Below are positions 32,030-43,362 of a stretch of DNA of 64,000 nt, one piece after another. The notes under the pieces are model-generated. The model saw only the letters and a program-made list of their open reading frames with translations. It was not told the DNA's origin and made no database searches. Numbering within the stretch: position 1 is the stretch's first letter; every line of letters starts with the position of its first letter. Source of the stretch: Cloeon dipterum. Its lineage: Eukaryota; Arthropoda; Insecta; Ephemeroptera; Baetidae. The DNA lies in contig NC_088788.1 of assembly GCF_949628265.1 (NCBI RefSeq), forward strand, positions 1,798,001 to 1,862,000, given 5' to 3'. The position numbers and the translations under genes were made by a program.

Positions 32030-32200
32030 TCTCATTAGCAGCAGACGGTACCATCGTAAATTATACTTTCGAGGTTATTTCCTTTTCCACTGTGGTTTTG
32101 GACTCAATCCTGCTGCGCATTCTGGACTTAAAATAATTAATTGTAATATGCTGAAAACCAAAATCAGTTCAGCCAGTAACCGGTGAAACGTTAAAATAAT
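32030..32200 (+). repeat. Dispersed repeat family Y, copy 3
   Basis: Matches 12790-13100 and 14660-14890 in order: CAGCAGACGGTACCATCGTA, TTTTGGACTCAATCCTGCTG, GCTGAAAACCAAAATCAGTT and CAGCCAGTAACCGG. Truncated at the left relative to copy 1. Confidence 0.45.
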
Positions 32201-32641
32201 TTTTTTTTATCAATCTGCAGACGTTTCTCCGGTGATTGGCTAGACTAATATGTGTTTCCAGCTCATCAAATGAAATCATTTTAAGGGTTGCTTGCACAGC
32301 AGCATGATCATGTCCTTGATCTCAGTGGAATCTCAATAAAATATAGATTAACAGCTGGTCCCATTTATTGGCAGACCAAGGGGCATTCGCAACTGGGGAA
32401 TTTGAGCAAAATTTAAGATGTAATTTTCCAAGTGTTGCAGCATTCCATCTCCAAAATTAATTTGTAATTATAATTTAGGCTTTTATGCATTTGCAAGTGG
32501 TGAATCTGACACGGTTTTTTGGTGAAAAATTTTTTAAATATGTACAACACTATTTGCTTGTCCTGTTCATGAAAAGTGGACTGTAATTTTACTGCAAATT
32601 TTACTGCATTGAAATATAACCTTGAACCTTTCACTGTTCAA

Positions 32642-33702
32642 CTTAGTTTTCGATCCTGAACAACTTTTCATTTAACAAAAATTTCTCAAGTTGATGGTCA
32701 AGGCCACCTTTATCGACCTTTTTTGAAAAATTTTATTTCAAGGGATGATATAGCCCTCTTAGATTTTTTTGGAGTTCGGGGCTGAAATGTAGCCCGTGAA
32801 AATCTGCACAAGCACACCAAGTTTTAGAGGTTCACAAATAGTTTGCTGTAATTTGAAAGTGAAAGTTAAAATTCGGCTCGATGCCGCTCGATCGAGCAAT
32901 TTGAGCATGGCCATCGGTCAGCGAGTTCGCCGATCATTCGTTGATAATATTTTTACCCATTCCATTTGATTAGACACAACAAGAGGACCAAGAATAGATA
33001 TAGTAAGGTCAAAATCAACCTTCAGGGTCTGAACCTGACTAGACCCTGAGATAATAATTTCGAAAATTTCCAATTTCATCAAGCATGGTGTATTTTAACA
33101 GGTTTTCACCGCTTTACAGCTCAATAGAACAGCCAAAACTGCCGATTGACAATCCTGAAACCGGTTCATGAAATAATTGTGGAAGCCATTAATCCAGACG
33201 TGACGATAAAAATGGTTGAAATTTGAAATCGGCAGTTTTGACTGTTGTTAGAGCGGTGATAATAGCCTATGAAAAGACACTAAGTGTGACGAAATTGTTT
33301 TTTTTAATTTTTATCTTAGGATCTCGTCAGGTACAGACCCTGAAGGTTGATTTCGACCTTAATATGTCTACACTGGGCCCTCTTGTTGTGTCTAATCAAA
33401 TGGTGTAGGTAAAAATATTCTCGACGAATGATGGGCGAACTCGCCGACTAAAGGCCGTGCTCGATCGAGCCGGATTTTAATTTTCAAATTCAAATTACAG
33501 CAAAACTACTGTTGCACCTTTGAAACTTGGTAGGCTTGTGCAGAATTTCAAGGGCTACAATTCAGCCCTGAACCCCAAAAAGATCTAAGGGTTGTATCAT
33601 CCCTTGATTTTGAATTTTTGAATAAAGGTCGCAAAAGGTGACCTTGACCTTTGCCCTGCGAATTTTTTGTAGGTTGATAAGTTGTTCATGGTGGAAAACT
33701 AG
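32642..33702. mobile_element. Large palindrome (fold-back element), arms of ~500 bp
   Basis: Left arm about 32642-33148 and right arm about 33227-33702 are diverged inverted copies. Paired blocks include TTTTCGATCCTGAACAACTT with AAGTTGTTCATGGTGGAAAA; GGCTGAAATGTAGCCCGTGA with CAAGGGCTACAATTCAGCCC; GCTCGATCGAGCAA with GTGCTCGATCGAGC; AAATCAACCTTCAGGGTCTG with AGACCCTGAAGGTTGATTTC; and AACAGCCAAAACTGCCGATT with AATCGGCAGTTTTGACTGTT. The loop is about 78 bp. No protein is encoded. Diverged relatives lie at 7690-8120 and possibly 1050-1400. Confidence 0.85.
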
Positions 33703-33899
33703 GATAGACAATGAAAATTTCAAGGTGATAACTTAACCCAGTAAAGAGTTACAGTCCACCCTTCATTCACATAATTTGATTTTCGGGGATTTATAAAAAT
33801 AGGGATCTTCAAATTTGATGTATAATTATTTAATTGTACTTTAATTGTTGTATGAATATCATCCAATAAAAGTGCTGCCCATCTAGCTGCCCACTGAAG

Positions 33900-34380
33900 G
33901 TAACCGCAGGCGGGCACCAAATGGTTACCTTTTGGCTACCTCTTACCTCGGGCTGTCATTTTGCGCTATACTGAAATTTAACTTTTTTAAAGGACAGAGT
34001 CAATTGACCTGCCACCAGTGCCACCTGACAGCCCTAGATAAAAGGTAGCCAAAAGGTAACCATTGGCTGCCCACTGGTGGTAACCTCAGCCGGGCACCCG
34101 ATGGGTAGCTTTTGGTCAACGAACATTCTCGGCCTCTCATTCATTACGCTCCCTGAATTCAGGTATACTTTTAACGTACATAAAAGGTGATTCTATGAAC
34201 GGTTATTTAATGGGTGCCCATTTGGTGACCGAATTCTGGGCATGACCGCTCGCGGGTGCCCGAAGGGTTGGACATGCGGTATAACCAATGGGTGCCCATC
34301 TGGGTGCCCAAGGGGGGTAGCCGGGTGACCGAACGCGGGCACCCAATGGGCACCTTTTGGTTGACTTTTTTCTCGGTGGG
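33900..34380. repeat. GGGCACC/GGTTACC-rich inverted and direct repeats
   Basis: Contains an inverted pair around 33930 (AATGGTTACCTTTTGGCTAC) and 34060 (GTAGCCAAAAGGTAACCATT), then dense direct copies of GGGTGCCCATTTGG/TGGGCACC. The motifs match the tandem array at 29600-30350. The distal end of the P-type transposase frame reads into this block. Confidence 0.7.
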
Positions 34381-37300
34381 CCTAACTTAAAATCTTGAGG
34401 GGACGGAGTGTGGTAGTGGGCAGCGTAGTACTTGGCTACTCCAAACAAATTTTCCAAGGCATCTTGAGAGCATTCGCTGATGAAAACCTCATCCACGTGA
34501 TTTTCACTAAAGGTCTCCAATAATTTTCTGTAGGCTGCAATGCCCCATAAGACACTCTTGATCGTTGGTGTCTGTACGACATGGCCCTCTTTGTCTAATA
34601 TCTTCCAGCCTTTAACCGTTTCTTCGATCTCTTCGCAAAAATCAATGTGTGGGCTTCCTTCATGCAGGGGGCCTCGTAATTTTTTTGAGGACCTCATCCT
34701 TTTTTGTGCTCCATTAAATGAGTCAAAGAGAGCGTCCACGTCCAGTACAAATTGGGAAGTGATGTTAGCTTCAGGTGGAAGTCCTTGTTTTTCAAACCTT
34801 GTCAAAATGTTGAGGAGACTACCAACAGTGTAACTCAGTAGCTCTGCTGCTACTGAGACTTTCATTTTTTGTTTGCCGAATGGATGCAAATGAATGTCAG
34901 TGAGTTTAGTACAGAACTTTGGGCTTGACTGCCGGTCAATTCCGTAGAGCATTACGATGTGCTCAGGATTTGCATACCCTTTGTTGGTCCACACGCCATG
35001 TTGTAAAAATAAGTTGCGCAAGCACTTCAAAATGTGGGGTGGATCAAAAGACGTGATGATTTCTCTCGAGTCAATTTTAATTACGGGATTATGTTCACTT
35101 ACTCCGAGATCACGTAAATCTTTCACATTTGGCGAGCTTTGGTCGCATACTGTGATAATTGGTTTCAAGTCAATGGCAATTGAAAACTTGATCCAAAACT
35201 CAATCAACTTTTTAAGCACATTGCTTTTTACAGGCCCTGAGCTGAGATGGTACCCCAAGGGTTGCTTCCAAGATTTGCCACTAGGTGTGATGGATTTTAC
35301 TAAGAAAATGAGGATGGAATCTGCAGGCTTGTTTTCTCGATTGCCATTTCCGTAATCAGCATAACCAGTGATGCAGTCGTTACTCTTGATGTACCTCAAG
35401 TAAGGCTTCAATTTGGTCTCATCCCATGAAATTGCAACCAGTTTGTCTATATTTGTTAATTTTGCAACTCGCTTCATCAAAATGGATGTTAATTTCCATG
35501 AAATTCCTGGGCAGAAATCAAACTTTTCCAGCATCCTTCTTAACGTTTGGGGGGAAGGGATTGCAAAATTTTTTTCAAGGCATCTGTAGTTCCTTCTTCC
35601 AGATTTGTACAGGCCAATGCAGATCATTTTTAACTTAAGCGAGTATCGTCGCCCTCTTGCCTCTTTTGCACCCTCTGTCAGCTGGCTATGAAAAATTTCA
35701 TAGCATTTGCCCTTGACAACCTTTCTCAAGGACAAAAGCAGGTTTGGGATTTCCTGCTTGTTGGCTTTGGCAAGTTGTTTGATTCGATGCTTAAGCCGGT
35801 TGACTGTTTTTTGTTTTTCCTCCAGTTTCCTAATTAAAAGTCTCTTCCTCGGGGTCAGCATCTTCTTCGAATATGCTCCAATTTCTACACAAATCCGTGA
35901 TCTGGTTTTTCGGATGTTTTTTTTGTCTGCATTTTTATGCTCAATGATCTTCTTGGCTGCAGCTTGGATTTGCACCGGAGTCCTTACAACCAGAGCCTGC
36001 CTCTCTTTGGTCTTATCAATCTGCGCATTCATGCCATCCTATATGAGAAACATAAATTCTTATGGTTTTGACTGTATTTGAGACACTAATATTTGTCTTT
36101 GCAAGCTATAAAAGCTACAAGGATAATTTTAATTTTTGCAACTGGCATCTTGAATTGAAAATCTTTAATGCTCTGGGAACGGTATTTGACTAATATTTTT
36201 CATACTTGCTCCATTCAGTGCCAAATTTGAAAAAATCTAAAAGCCAGTGATATTTTAAATTGGATTAAAATATTGTGTGTAATTACTTTATTCATTCTAA
36301 CTGGTTTCACTAAATCTTCCTCTTGAATATGCTTTTCAGGCGTCCGCAGATCAGGATATTCTACCTCAAGGTCGACGTCACATTCCATGGGCACTTCTTC
36401 TGCAAATTTTTCATGTCCGTGCTGCAATGGGGTGAGAATTTGATTTTAAACTGATTAGCAAATTTTTATGAAACAAAATCCTTTTACATTCAATGTTTTG
36501 TTATCTTTTCTTTTCAATGGAATTTGATCCAAAATGTTTTGTAGAGGTCTCTCAGCCAGGAAATTGAAGGTGGCAGCCGGCGGGACCCCGCCCATTGCCA
36601 ATTTTTTAAGTTTGATGGTATGATTATAAGCCCGATGAATTTTTTCCTTCTGAACTATATAATGTTAACCCTTTTCACAGGCTGCTGTCGGGGCTTCCGC
36701 AGCTTAACCACATTCACGATGGCTGGTGGTGGAGAGCCAAAATTTGCCTGCTCACAGGGCGTATAGCGAGGCTGGTTGAGACCGCTAATGCTTATTTTTT
36801 ACATTTTATTTCCTTGAAAGCACAATGTAACGCTTGGTTTGTTATATTTAAACGAAAATTACATCTAATAATGGATTTAAATTACATACCTTGATTTTAA
36901 TCAATGCAATTGCAAGTAAAAGTTGAATTAACGTTTGTAAATTCCTGCCACTATCATATTTTATTACAATTGGCAAGGAGTGGTTCTATTCCCTAACCAG
37001 GCCTAGGAAAAGACGGCAATTTTTTAACTTTGAGCAGTTTGTTTTTTGAAATTCCTCAACAAATACTATTGATATTAATCACCCCCCTAAATTAACGTTT
37101 ACGTGACTTTTATTTCATATATGTCAAACAATGCATATTATAATTATTTTGTTTTACCAAGTCTTGTTGCTCTAGGAACAGTATTTGACTAATAATTTTC
37201 AAACTTGCGCAATTCATTGCCAAATTGTAAAAAAACTAAAAATAAACTAAAAGCTATTGTTCTTTTAAACTGGATTAAATAATTGTGTATTTACGATATT

Positions 37301-37405
37301 CGTTCTAACCAGTTTTACGTCATCATCCTTTTGTACATGTTTTCCAGGTGTTCGGAGTTCCTTCTTCGTGTCAGAATCCACTTGTGAGTCAGTGTCCTGT
37401 TCATG
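34203..37405 (-). CDS. P-element (THAP9-type) transposase, C-terminus altered
   Basis: Main exon 36038-34203, joined in phase 0 to 36421-36287, whose acceptor is at 36422-36423. Further upstream are an open stretch ending at 36494 (PPAATFNFLAERPLQNILDQ, donor GTAAAA), another near 36784-36670 (PRYTPCEQANFGSPPP) and 37405-37295. The main exon (609 codons from ATG 36032) has a coiled, basic N-terminal region, a helix-turn-helix-like zone around 130-170 and an RNase H-like core: D204 (ISWDETKLKP), D297 (ITVCDQSSPN), D330 (FDPPHILKCLRNL), E527 (SQDALENLFG). These fit the P/THAP9 DDE acids; P transposases are GTP-dependent cut-and-paste enzymes. No THAP finger was found in the window. After about residue 551 the frame reads GGGCACC repeat DNA, so the family's C-terminal segment is missing. 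Probably inactive or degenerate. Confidence 0.8.
37295..37405 (-). CDS. Extra copy of a P-transposase 5' exon
   Basis: 37 open codons between acceptor CCATTACAG and donor GTAAAT. Its C-terminal half (ELRTPGKHVQKDDDVKLVRT) aligns with LRTPEKHIQEEDLVKPVRM in the exon at 36421-36287. Introns on both sides also match (TTAAACTGGATTAAATAATT versus TTAAATTGGATTAAAATATT). A duplication of about 1 kb placed this exon ahead of its sister. Both copies are in phase 0, so inclusion of either keeps the frame. Confidence 0.65.
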
Positions 37406-37663
37406 CTGTAATGGGGCCTCAGAAGTGAAAATGTGATTTTAAGCAAATTGACAATGTTGAATAAACAATATTATCCAATGGCTACTCTTTTCATTTTATT
37501 TGGAGCCTCCCTGAGATTTTTTCAATTGCTATTCGTTATCTCATTCAGATATTACTATTTCAATTGGTTTGATTCTCATTAAATTTATTTCGCTTTTAGA
37601 ATAGTTGCCCCTTGTACATTTTATAATTCATTATTTAAGTACACAAAAATATCTTCATATATG

Positions 37664-39964
37664 TCCCGCATAAAAAAATATAACCCAGGAATATCCGGAA
37701 TAATCTTAGATTAATCAAAATTTACCCGAAAAAATTAATCCAAAAAAATGATCCAGGATTAATCCTGTATTAATCGAGATTAATCTATGAATGTTTAAGA
37801 TCAATCTAGAGATTAATCTAAAAAAATATTCTCAGATTATTCTTTGGATCATTCTGAGATTAATCCAAAAAAATAATTTTTTGAATTTTCTTAGAATGAA
37901 TCCAGATTAACCTTAAAATGTTTTAAAGTCAATCTAGAGATTAATCTACAAGAATATCCCTAGAATAATCCCAAAGGGGAAATTTGATTTTAGTTAATAG
38001 ATTATCCCCAGATTATTCTATGGATCATTCTGAGATTAATCCAAAATATTTTTTAATGTTCCTAGAATATTCTTTAAAAAACCCTAAAAGAGAAGAACTT
38101 ATATATTTTTCTTACAAATAAAAACAAAATTAAATATGAAACATAATTTAATCAAGAAAATTAACTGCCATATTGTTAAATATTTTGAAATCGTTATCAC
38201 AAAAATTATTTGTCTGGGAAATATTTTTTAATTAAGTCGATGGATTAAATTTTAATATTAAAACCTAAACCTTATTCATTATCTAATACAAAATTATGGT
38301 GCCTTATTTCAAAGAAGCTGCCCAGATTAAAAAAAGGTAAAAAATCATAAATGCGATTGAATAAATTAATTTCTTAACAAAGAGAGTCTTAATTAATGCT
38401 ACCGACAACCGGGCAAATTTGAAAATAAAGGTCAGAAGGACAAAAAAGGGTTAAAAGGGCGATTTTATTCTGCGCGTGGTAGCGGCGGCTGCACTCATGC
38501 ACGCACTTGCATGGAATTCCTGCTGCTGCTGCCTGCCTCTGTTGTGGAGCGGGGGAGGGGCGACGGGCAGCAGGACTAGCGAGCAGCAGCAGCAAGAGAC
38601 TTACAAATTCCTGCTTCGCTCTCTTTGTCTTACGCGTCAACGGTCAACCGCCGTTCAAATCAAAGTTATTAACGGACGCAGGACGCCGGACACCGCCAGT
38701 ATGGGACAACACGGACGTCCCGCGGACTCGGACGGATGGCCTGGATCCATCGGTTAACAAGGTAAGTCTCATTTTATAGATTTAGCGTCCAAAGAAATTA
38801 AAACATCTCGCGCAACTTTCAAATCCAACGGTTTTATGGTCAAATTACACTTTTCGCCGCTAACTTGTACGGTTTTTGCCTCCTATATTTTGATAATGGA
38901 TTCTCGCCAGTCCTTAAGATCATAATTAGAACCCCGTAAATAAGTTTGGGTGGCGGAAACTGTCAGTCGGTGATGAAAAATGTATTTTTTCCATGTATGA
39001 TAAATCGCGGTGGCATTTGTAGTACGCTTACGAGAATTTTTACTACACATTCTAATTCAATTGGCTTTGCATGGAAAATGGAAAAATATTTATGCATGAT
39101 TTTTACATACTTGAACCTTCCATTTTCCAAGCAAAGCTATGGAAAAGCTACAGTTTTCGCCGCCGAGTTACAGTTTTCGCCACCCCTACTTTAACATGGG
39201 ATTCTCATATAAGAACTGGCGAGATGTGTAACGCGGCAGAAACTGTAACTTTACCATAATTGAAATAAAAGATATTATTTAGTTTTTTCTTTGAGTCTCT
39301 CCCTTTTTTAGCTTCAAGAGCCTTCCGGTGACATTTTGCACGACGAAAAAAGATGCAATCGTTAAAGTTCTGCAGTTTGGGCTTCAAGATAAGGCGGTGC
39401 TGGCATCGTATGATAGAAAATTTTGTAGCTATAATATATGTGATGTGATTGATAACTAATAAATAATGCATATTTTTAAAATTTAAATTAAGTTTTTGAT
39501 TATTTAAATAATTCCCAATTAAATCGCAATAATAAAGTATTTTTTGTAATATTCTAGGAACACTGAGGGTAATTTAAGAATTATTTAGGGATAATTTTTG
39601 TCACACTTTATGTTGATCTTAAAATGATATTAGAATAACCAAAGAATGTTCCAAGATTAACCTAAAAGAATAATCTAAGGTAAAGATTTGATACGCTAAA
39701 TATTAATCCTGGATCAATCCAAAGATTAATCTAAGAGAATATCCTTAGAATGTTCTAGGATCATTCTTTAGAGCTTTTTGAAACAAACCCCGGCAGAATA
39801 ATCCTGGAACATTCTAAGGATATTCTCATAAATTAATCTACAGATTAATCCAGTATCACGAAAAACCGTATCAAAAGTTCAAATATAATTAATTTTTTAG
39901 ATTAATCCTGGGCGAAGTCGGTATATTCTTAGAACATTCTCAGGCGATATTTTTTTATGCGGGA
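37664..39964. mobile_element. Non-autonomous TIR element with GATTAATC subterminal arrays, TATG target duplication
   Basis: TCCCGCATAAAAAAATAT at 37664 is inverted at the right end (ATATTTTTTTATGCGGGA ending 39964). TATG flanks both sides (37660-37663 and 39965-39968). Subterminal regions (37680-38090 and 39540-39950) are dense in GATTAATCC, ATTCTAGG and ATCATTCT palindromic words. The interior has a GC-rich block (38460-38765) ending in AACAAG|GTAAGTC and a set of inverted GTTACAGTTTTCGCC motifs (39140-39250). Related to 9678-11407. No transposase found. Confidence 0.85.
38400..38765 (+). promoter_or_regulatory. Shared GC-rich leader with splice donor inside the TIR element
   Basis: Matches 10310-10700 in the sister element: GACAAAAAAGGGTTAAAAGG, GCGATTTT, GCGC(G)GTAGCGGCGGCTGCAC, GGAGCGGGGGAGGGG, TTCGCTCTCTT and GGACGGATGGCCTGGATC. 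It ends at ACAAG|GTAAGTC (38761). A transcribed 5' exon or promoter is the likeliest reason for such conservation in an element otherwise full of AT-rich repeats. Not proven. Confidence 0.45.
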
Positions 39965-39968
39965 TATG

Positions 39969-40594
39969 GTTTGATAATGACCTGATAATGACTTACAATT
40001 AAATGCCAGTAAACGTTTTGTTTCGCATTAATAAAAACCATTAAAACAGAAGTTATCAGTTTGATAACATTGCAAAATAATTATTATAAAGATATTGGAC
40101 TACAAAGAATATTAATTATTTGTATCAGGAATACAAGGTAGGAAATAAACAAAATCTTCCATTTCAAAAAATCTATATTTCAAGCAGATAAAAAGGATAA
40201 AAATTGTCACTTTTTAGATAACAAACTAAATAATGTGAATAAATTACAAATATTGCTTACAGCATTGTCTAAACCACAGCTTTCGTCAATTCCTTCCATG
40301 CTTGTTCCATCATTCATGGCAAGACCATTCAGCTTATTCTATTTAAAATCATTGTCACACGATGAATTCATATTAAGAATACATTTGCTTTAGTGTCAGC
40401 CTATTTAACTCATCAAATTATGGCAAAAAATATCACCTGCGAGACAAAATATCCCATGTGATCATTTTTATAACCCATCACAGCACTTATGAGGTACGTT
40501 GGCGATGGAAAATAGTTCTTGTTCTTGTACAGCATCAAGCACACTCCACTCTCATAGTCTTGAACATCACATATTTCACTGACCTGAAAAATAG
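39969..40594. other. AT-rich stretch, no gene recognised
   Basis: Follows the TIR element. No coding frame or repeat match was recognised until the LINE-like tail that begins near 40595. Confidence 0.4.
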
Positions 40595-40830
40595 ATTAAA
40601 GAAAATATCTAGCGATTTTCAAACTGCTTACAATACTGTCATTATATTATTATTATTACATTATACTGTTCTTGGCCAAAAATCCTTCTCCTTTCGAGTG
40701 GTTAAGCCATGGAATGACCTGCCACCAACACTTAAAGACTGCTGCGTGAAAGACACTTTGCAGAGAGCACTTGTGGCAACAATATGTGATGAACAATTAA
40801 GTGATAGTAGGGCTCAGCGTGGCGTGAGAT
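40595..40830 (+). pseudogene. LINE ORF2 C-terminal fragment
   Basis: The frame reads GQKSFSFRVVKPWNDLPPTL, then KDCCVKDTLQRALV. This matches the typical tail of non-LTR reverse-transcriptase ORFs (R-hydrophobic-x-x-W-N-x-L-P). It is about 60-80 codons long, with no reverse transcriptase ahead of it. Confidence 0.55.
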
Positions 40831-40920
40831 ACATTTGTATTGATCGTTTTAGCATTAAATGCTATAAGCCACAACGCTTTTTGTACTGTCCCTGCGGTAT
40901 AAAATGTAAATTATAAAATG

Positions 40921-41620
40921 GTTAAAATTAGAGCGTTCATCGGGATCGGGAGTTAGCGGGACTCGCGGATTTTCCCGTCCCACCCACCCGGTACCGCGGG
41001 ACTCTCCTTCGTTTACCGGGAGCGGGACAGGAAAGTACCGGGACTCTAAATTCAAACGCCATCGGGACTCACGGGAGAGCTCTCTGTGAGATAGAAATTT
41101 TAGACAATTATTTCGTTTTAATTGAATGTTCATTTAAATTATATTATCACTGTTTTTAGAAATTCTTATTTGCCATAATGTTTCCATGCTGCGAAAAAAT
41201 ATACAACGATGTATATGGTGCGTTTACGTGCGTTAGTTTTCATTTCGCTGCTTCTTTAATGACAAGAAGGACATGTAGCATACATTGCATTAACCTAAAA
41301 CTACCGCCAAAGTTGCGGTACCTGGGGAAACCTCGGGAGCCCCGAGCGTTAAGCCCGCGAGCCCGTAGGAGCCCCGCGGCGCACCCGCGAGTGAGTCGAG
41401 TCCCTATGCTCGCGGGTTAAAAAAATCGCCAAATCGGCGCCAAACTCGGATCACCGATGGCCGGCGCTGAACGAGGGTCCGCATTTTAAAAGACCGGGAG
41501 TCTCCGGGAGAGCACCCATGAAATCGAGAATTGGGACAAGACCGGGAGAGAGCGCAATGGTCACCAAATCTTGGGAGGCAGGTCAAAACCGGCAGTAATA
41601 ATAATGCGGGACAAAGAGAT
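40921..41620. repeat. GC-rich degenerate CGGGA-type repeats flanking AT-rich core
   Basis: Two GC-rich blocks (40930-41080 and 41315-41570) are rich in CGGGAC(T), CGCGGGACTC, ACCGGGAG and CTCGCGGGTT in both orientations, around an AT-rich 230-bp core. Comparable CCCGNACC-like sequence occurs at 13730-13800. Probably a decayed inverted-end element. No coding. Confidence 0.4.
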
Positions 41621-42640
41621 GGGCGGGTGCAGTTTTACTTTCCGGATGAAAGCTCTGGTTAAAATCGATTTTAGCGATGAAAATGTATAAAATTGTAAAG
41701 TTTAGTTTTTGTTAAAATTGTCAAAGTGTAATTATTATGCTGATCTTAAAATATCTGCTGTAAATGATTTGTATTTTTGTAAATAAATACTCTTAAATTA
41801 GCTTAATGAATTTTATTTTAGCAAATTTACCACTTAAGTAATTGTCTATTTGTTACAAAATACAGGCTGTTTAATAACTACTCTCCGCAAAAAAGGCAAA
41901 GGGAAATTTTAAATATATTTTGCGAACTAATGAGAGCGTAAATAATTAAAGCACTGGATTTATCGCAATTTCAGCATACTAAATAAATCTAATTTATTAC
42001 AAAAGTATTTTAAATAGTGCTTTTGCAAAAACTAATATCAAAAATTAACTCAACTTGAACTGAGTGTCAGAATAGTTTAACTTTATAACGATATGTGGTA
42101 AATTAAATAATGATTGTGATTCCCATTTCCTCTGTCCGAGTGGAGAAAGTTAAATAGCTCATTCAAATCATATTTTTGGGCGACTTACAAATTGAGCCAC
42201 TTTCTGAGTGTTCTTTTTAATTTTTTTGGTGCAACTGACGGTAGACTTTGCGCGTTGTTTCCCTCAGGTAGCCCTGGTGGGCTCCATCGAACCCCTGGTG
42301 CAGACAAATTTTATTAAAATTAATCACTCGAAACTATTAAGACGCAACAGTTAAATTAAAAAAGGTTTTTTTTCTAGCCTTGCAGTCGTTATTTTTAGTT
42401 TTTCTTGATGATAAGGAAATTATACACGAGAAACAAATTTGAACTGTAAAAATCTAATTTATTATTCTAGTTAGCACAGCCAAAATACTTTAAAGTTATT
42501 TGTTAAAATTGTGTTTTTTTTTTAAAAAAAACTTCATACTTTCCTTTCTTGTCTAATGTATAGATAATTAGTAATCGTTTGTAATATCATAATTGTAACT
42601 ACAAATGGAATTAATAATTCAACTGCACACGCTTTTAAGT
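41621..42640. other. AT-rich stretch upstream of the N4BP2-like promoter
   Basis: AT-rich with homopolymer runs. AATAAATACTCTTAAAtTAGCTTAA at 41781-41805 matches 5771-5795 upstream of the duplicated copy. The duplicated segment may therefore once have reached further left, with about 1.1 kb, including the promoter, missing from the 5.8-kb copy. Confidence 0.45.
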
Positions 42641-43013
42641 TCGGTCCTTGATCGCAAGCGCGCTGCCTTGTGCCTTTCTCACGTAAACAAAACCGAGATC
42701 CTATATTTTCGCGCCATTTCCCCTCCTCGATTCTGATTGGCTGGCCGGCTGCACTGCTCGGCCTCCGCCGTCCGCTCACAGTGGAGCTCACCCATCTGTT
42801 TGGAAAACAACTCATTGCATTGTCGGTCGGGCAGGAGAGCGAAAGCAGCGTTGTGCAAGGACTGTGACGCGAAAAAATACAACGCAGATCGTCCCGAGCT
42901 ATCAAAAAGCAGCGGCGGATTCATCGCAGAGGTCTGACGGCGACATTCCTTAAACGTTAGTGAATCCTAATTCAGAAACCGGAGCAAAATCTTTCGCTCC
43001 TAACACGAAAGAA
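42641..43013 (+). promoter_or_regulatory. N4BP2-like promoter and 5'UTR exon 1
   Basis: A locally GC-rich region (GATTGGCTGGCCGGCTGCAC, GCGCCATTTCCCC) leading into a non-coding exon that ends GAAAGAA|GTAAGC at 43013. Stops in all frames make it untranslated. CTCATTGCATTG near 42810 could be an initiator. From 42901 on, the exon is copied at 5828-5940; the part before that is unique to this locus. Confidence 0.6.
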
Positions 43014-43362
43014 GTAAGCTCCATCATTCTGGCTTCTCTAACACAATTATTTTTTGTGACTCATGCTGGAGTATGTAGGTGAAAGCTATGCAGCAGGCTG
43101 GTGATTTACCAACCTGTACCAGATTGTAAAGTAAATAAATACAACAATTAGTTGGAGGAGCACTCTCGATTTTTCTGTCAATGCCACACTTTCGCGGTGG
43201 AAATAAATACAGTCATAACATTAACTCTTGTCATCTTGTGGCTTGTCGAGTTAATTTTATTTTCAAATTTTTCAAGCATAACGATTTAATTACTTGATTG
43301 CCCTTTTAAAATAATATTAATTCAATGTTATTTGACCCACAGAAGAAATTGAATCACTCGAG

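Noticed and set aside
32642..33702. Palindrome as an assembly artefact
   Set aside because: The arms are clearly diverged from each other, which an artificial duplication of reads would not produce.
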